Of a stretch of 8,976 bases of DNA, positions 6,363 to 8,976 are shown piece after piece. A model generated the notes under the pieces. That model was not told the origin of the DNA. It ran no database searches and was given only the letters and a program-made list of their open reading frames with translations. A program made the position numbers and the translations under genes. The DNA lies in NCBI GenBank assembly GCA_018816485.1, contig JAHIVL010000003.1, positions 1 through 8,976 of the forward strand. Direction: 5' to 3'. The stretch is from Patescibacteria group bacterium (GTDB lineage: Bacteria > Patescibacteriota > Microgenomatia > UBA1400 > PJMF01). Every line of letters starts with the position of its first letter. Position 1 is the stretch's first letter.

Positions 6363-6719
6363 ATGGAAAAAATCATAAACAATTACACATCTGTCTTAAA
6401 AAAATACTCAGAATTCTCTGGTCGTGCAGGCAGATCTGAGTACTGGTACTTTGTACTGGTAAATTTTACTATCAGTGTTGGACTAGCCATACTTAACTCG
6501 TCAATAGGCAGTAATTCAAATTTTTTAGGAACACTTTATAGTCTAATTGTACTTCTCCCAGGAATTGCAGTTTCAATCAGAAGATTGCATGATATCGGAA
6601 AAAGTGGCTGGATGTTATTGGTTTCATTAATTCCAGTAGTTGGTTTTGTCTGGATCTTGATCCTAATGGCAACTGATGGCAATCCAGAAGAGAATGAATA
6701 TGGTCCAGCTATATACTAG
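6363..6719 (+). CDS. DUF805 small membrane protein
   Basis: This 118-residue protein carries the DUF805 pattern: an N-terminal FSGRAGRSEYWYF (18-30), three or so hydrophobic segments (about 28-46, 56-72, 84-104), the signature RRLHDIGKSGW (73-83) between the second and third, and a short acidic tail NPEENEYGP (107-115). Length matches the YhaH/YhaI type. It should sit in the cytoplasmic membrane; the biochemical role of DUF805 proteins is not established. It lies between ruvC and ruvA, 5 nt before ruvA, with its own RBS-like site and -10 box. That position is odd for a gene with no known link to recombination, and may simply be a cargo insertion in the operon. Confidence 0.88.
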   Translation: MEKIINNYTSVLKKYSEFSGRAGRSEYWYFVLVNFTISVGLAILNSSIGSNSNFLGTLYSLIVLLPGIAVSIRRLHDIGKSGWMLLVSLIPVVGFVWILILMATDGNPEENEYGPAIY

Positions 6720-6724
6720 ATTTT

Positions 6725-7315
6725 ATGATAAGTTACCTTATTGGAAAACCAATTATTCATTCAGATGAATTAATCATTCTTGTTGGCGGAGTTGGTTATG
6801 GTGTCAAAGTAACCAATCAGTCTTTGTCAGAAATTAGCACCAAACTGCAGTCAGATCCAGAACACACGGTCACCTTACATATCTACACCCATGTCAAAGA
6901 AGATGCTCTGGTTTTATTTGGTTTTAGTTCCATCAACGATAAAGCGCTATTCAAACTCTTAATTAGTGTTTCTGGGGTTGGCCCTGCTACTGCAATGGCG
7001 ATCTTAAATAAAGGTGCTGAACAAATTATTTCTGCAATTCAAAACGCTGACGTTTCATTTTTTACCAGTGTTAAGCGTGTAGGAAAAAAGGCTGGACAGA
7101 AAATAATTATTGATCTCAAAAGCAAACTTGGTGGTCTTAAGGAGCTTGATCTCACTCCACTTAATCAAATGCAATCTGATATTCTAGAAGCATTAATGAG
7201 TTTGGGGTTTGGTGAAGAACAAATTCATCAAGTAATTAAAAGCCTAAATCTTATTGATATACCACTAGAAAAAGCAGTTCAGATGGCGATTAAAGAACTA
7301 GGAAAAAATAAATAA
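6725..7315 (+). CDS. ruvA: Holliday junction branch-migration protein RuvA
   Basis: RuvA binds the four-way junction as a tetramer or octamer and loads RuvB rings. At 196 residues it has the three usual domains: an N-terminal OB-fold (about 1-63) with acidic pin residues E59-D60 in VKEDALVLFGF (57-67); two helix-hairpin-helix motifs, SGVGPATAMAIL (83-94) and VKRVGKKAGQKI (116-127); and a C-terminal RuvB-binding domain (about 148-196). The second hairpin reads VGKKAGQKIIIDLK rather than the more usual GIGKKTAERLIxELK, a mild divergence. The start is 5 nt after the DUF805 stop and has no Shine-Dalgarno, so coupling to that gene is likely. Confidence 0.95.
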   Translation: MISYLIGKPIIHSDELIILVGGVGYGVKVTNQSLSEISTKLQSDPEHTVTLHIYTHVKEDALVLFGFSSINDKALFKLLISVSGVGPATAMAILNKGAEQIISAIQNADVSFFTSVKRVGKKAGQKIIIDLKSKLGGLKELDLTPLNQMQSDILEALMSLGFGEEQIHQVIKSLNLIDIPLEKAVQMAIKELGKNK

Positions 7316-7318
7316 TTG

Positions 7319-7340
7319 GTTGGCGATAAAATCTGCCAAC
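7319..7340 (+). other. Hairpin in the ruvA-ruvB spacer
   Basis: GTTGGC (7319-7324) pairs with GCCAAC (7335-7340), and GAT (7325-7327) with ATC (7331-7333), leaving one bulged T (7334) and an AAA loop. The stem has nine pairs. No T-tract follows, so it is not an intrinsic terminator. It ends 17 nt before the ruvB ATG and may affect mRNA stability or ruvB translation, or be fortuitous. Confidence 0.45.
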
Positions 7341-7357
7341 GGTAGCACAAAAGAAAT

Positions 7358-8365
7358 ATGATTTTTGATGATACATTTGTTAGCGAAATTGAAGAAACTC
7401 CTCAAGAAGAAGAATTATTTACTTCACTTAGGGCGGGTAGTTGGGATGCATTTCATGGTCAACATAATGTGAAAAGAGCGCTCCAAATTGGAATTGCTGC
7501 TGCAAAAGGAAGAAATGAATCTTTGGACCACACGTTGTTTTATGGACCACCGGGTTTGGGTAAAACCACACTCTCTCACTTAATCGCCAAAGAGCTTGGA
7601 GTGAATATTAAAATTACTTCTGGAACTGCCTTAAGTAAGGCTGGAGATCTAGCTGCCATTCTCACTAATCTCGAAGAAGGTGACATTTTGTTCGTCGATG
7701 AGATTCACCGTCTTCCAAAAGTAGTTGAAGAAACTTTATATCCGGCAATGGAAGACTATGCTCTAGATATTGTTATTGGCAAAGGTCCATCGGCAAGAAC
7801 CCTAAGAGTTGACTTACCCATATTTACCTTAGTTGGAGCCACCACCAGATATGGATTACTCGCCGGACCTTTTAGAGATAGATTTGGAATTATTCATAGA
7901 TTGCAGTTTTACACTCCCGAGGCCTTATCAACTATTATTATGTCTGCCGCAGTGAAGCTTGATGTAAAAATTGATGAAGCATCAGCACTAGAAATTGGTA
8001 AAAGATCTCGTGGAACTCCTAGAATTGCGCTAAAATTACTCAAACGAGTTCGTGACTATGTGCAGGTTCATGAAATTGCCTCAATTACTGCCAAAGGTGT
8101 ACAAGATGCTCTTGATATGTTCGCAGTTGATAAGCTCGGACTAGAAGAAGCTGATAGAAGATTTTTGAAACAAATAATTCAAAAACACAATGGCGGTCCA
8201 GTTGGGCTATCTACCATTGCGGCTACTCTTAATGAGGATACTTTAACGATAGAAGAAGTGCTTGAGCCTTATTTAATACAAAGAGGTCTGTTGAAAAGGA
8301 CGCCAAAAGGGAGAGTGGTAAGTAAGATTGCTTATGATCATTTAGGCGAAATGTATAAGGAATAG
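7358..8365 (+). CDS. ruvB: Holliday junction branch-migration ATPase RuvB
   Basis: RuvB is the hexameric AAA+ motor that drives branch migration with RuvA. At 335 residues it is of normal length. Visible motifs are Walker A GPPGLGKTT (63-71), Walker B LFVDEIHR with D114-E115, sensor 1 region VGATTRYGLL (159-168), the arginine-finger segment RDRFGI (173-178), sensor 2 GTPRIA (219-224) and the C-terminal winged helix (about 260-330) ending in the usual GLLKRTPKGR (310-319). Small departures from common consensus are LRAGSWDAFHGQ for LRPxxxDEFIGQ, SGTALSKAGD for SGPALEKPGD and TTRYG for TTRAG. The ATG at 7358 lacks a Shine-Dalgarno; a 42-nt spacer with a hairpin separates it from ruvA. Confidence 0.96.
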   Translation: MIFDDTFVSEIEETPQEEELFTSLRAGSWDAFHGQHNVKRALQIGIAAAKGRNESLDHTLFYGPPGLGKTTLSHLIAKELGVNIKITSGTALSKAGDLAAILTNLEEGDILFVDEIHRLPKVVEETLYPAMEDYALDIVIGKGPSARTLRVDLPIFTLVGATTRYGLLAGPFRDRFGIIHRLQFYTPEALSTIIMSAAVKLDVKIDEASALEIGKRSRGTPRIALKLLKRVRDYVQVHEIASITAKGVQDALDMFAVDKLGLEEADRRFLKQIIQKHNGGPVGLSTIAATLNEDTLTIEEVLEPYLIQRGLLKRTPKGRVVSKIAYDHLGEMYKE

Positions 8366-8380
8366 CAAAAAATAGCAAAT
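8361..8380 (+). repeat. Two-copy 10-bp tandem repeat at the ruvB stop
   Basis: AATAGCAAAA (8361-8370) is followed directly by AATAGCAAAT (8371-8380), 9 of 10 bases identical. The first copy contains the ruvB TAG stop, and the second ends next to the ATG of the permease gene at 8382. It is probably a local slippage duplication in AT-rich DNA that extended the spacer. Confidence 0.4.
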
Positions 8381-8381
8381 T

Positions 8382-8976
8382 ATGAATAAAATATTACTGA
8401 TTATCGTACCTTTATTTTTAATCATTTTTGTAACTGCAATCTTAAGAAAATATAAAAATGTCGGCAGCTCGTGGGAAGAAACTTTAAATCAATTTGCACT
8501 AAACATAGGGTTTCCGTCTTTAATATTTACCTCATTGGCTGTAAATCCAATTTCTTTTCAAAAAGAATTTAACTTAATATTCTTTAACTCGTTATTTTTA
8601 ATAATCAGTTTTATTTCAATAATATTAATAGGAAAATTATTTAAACTTAACAAGCAAATGTTTATGACTTTATTCATTTGTGTAGTTTTTGGAAATGTGG
8701 CTTATCTTGGAATGCCAGTATTAGCGAATATCTCTGGTCCAAAAATTGCTTCTACTGCAAGTCTGATTGTGGCAGTTTATTTATTCTGGATATTCACAAT
8801 TGGAATTGGATATTTGGATTATTCAATGAATATAAATAGAAAAGCAGCATTTCTAAAAACTTTCAAAAGTTTTTTCAAAAATCCATTATTGATCTCCGTC
8901 ATTCTAGGACTGCTATTTGGAAGTTTAAAAATTCAAATTCCAGATATAGTATTAAAATCTTTAAATATGATTGCTG
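8382..8976 (+). CDS. AEC-family permease, 3' end beyond window
   Basis: The first 198 residues are visible and the frame stays open to the edge. The protein is very hydrophobic, with membrane segments near 3-20, 33-54, 64-84, 92-115, 124-142 and 167-182. The motif FGNVAYLGMPVL (103-114) fits the AEC (auxin efflux carrier / malate permease) pattern GNtgfLGxP, and KNPLLISVILGLLFG (166-180) fits the family's RNPllia-LG segment. About 300 residues would be expected in full, so roughly one third is missing. AEC proteins export or import organic acids or related anions; the substrate cannot be told here. The ATG follows the ruvB stop by 16 nt with no Shine-Dalgarno, so it may be the tail of the ruv transcript; no functional link to recombination is evident. 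Confidence 0.8.
   Translation, partial: MNKILLIIVPLFLIIFVTAILRKYKNVGSSWEETLNQFALNIGFPSLIFTSLAVNPISFQKEFNLIFFNSLFLIISFISIILIGKLFKLNKQMFMTLFICVVFGNVAYLGMPVLANISGPKIASTASLIVAVYLFWIFTIGIGYLDYSMNINRKAAFLKTFKSFFKNPLLISVILGLLFGSLKIQIPDIVLKSLNMIA

Noticed and set aside
1..8976. CRISPR array, insertion sequence, tRNA or rRNA genes
   Set aside because: No spaced direct repeats, transposase frames, terminal inverted repeats, cloverleaf or rRNA-like stretches were seen in any spacer.

Overview
The window is AT-rich, with tightly packed genes, short or absent spacers and almost no Shine-Dalgarno sequences. The gene set and protein style (a UDP-sugar decarboxylase beside envelope glycosyltransferases, then a compact ruvC/ruvA/ruvB block) suggest a Candidate Phyla Radiation (Patescibacteria) genome, perhaps of Microgenomates type. 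That placement is an inference from gene style, not from a marker gene. No in-frame TGA occurs inside any gene, so the standard bacterial code fits.

Left edge (1-206): a leftward gene begins at about base 37 and leaves the window. It has a complete-looking control region: -35/-10 boxes, a perfect palindrome abutting the -10 whose half-sites match the CIRCE (HrcA) operator but with a much shorter spacer, an AGGAG ribosome binding site and a GTG start. An A8 run just after the start sits where a one-base slip would open a zinc-ribbon-like frame. No clear terminator is visible for the upstream sugar gene.

Envelope sugar block (207-5124): a UDP-glucuronate decarboxylase/UDP-xylose synthase (minus strand) is divergent from a plus-strand run of a multi-membrane-span GT39-like glycosyltransferase and two tandem, related GT4 glycosyltransferases that overlap by ATGA. 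Together they look like nucleotide-sugar supply plus assembly or modification of a surface glycan or glycoprotein.

Boundary (5125-5219): a near-consensus promoter lies just upstream of a strong GC-rich intrinsic terminator, followed by an extended -10 box placed so that transcription would start on the ATG of the next gene. This is either an ordinary operon end plus a leaderless promoter, or a short attenuated or terminated RNA.

Recombination block (5220-8365): a NYN/PIN-like nuclease-fold protein, RuvC resolvase, a small DUF805 membrane protein wedged between ruvC and ruvA, then RuvA and RuvB. All RuvABC catalytic motifs are present, so a complete Holliday-junction branch-migration and resolution system is encoded. 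A 9-bp-stem hairpin without a T-tract separates ruvA from ruvB. At the right edge an AEC-family permease begins and runs off the window.

I did not find a clearly new multi-gene system. The points most worth a second look are the CIRCE-like operator with its possible frameshift gene, the promoter/terminator/leaderless-start cassette at 5128-5220, and the DUF805 insertion in the ruv block.
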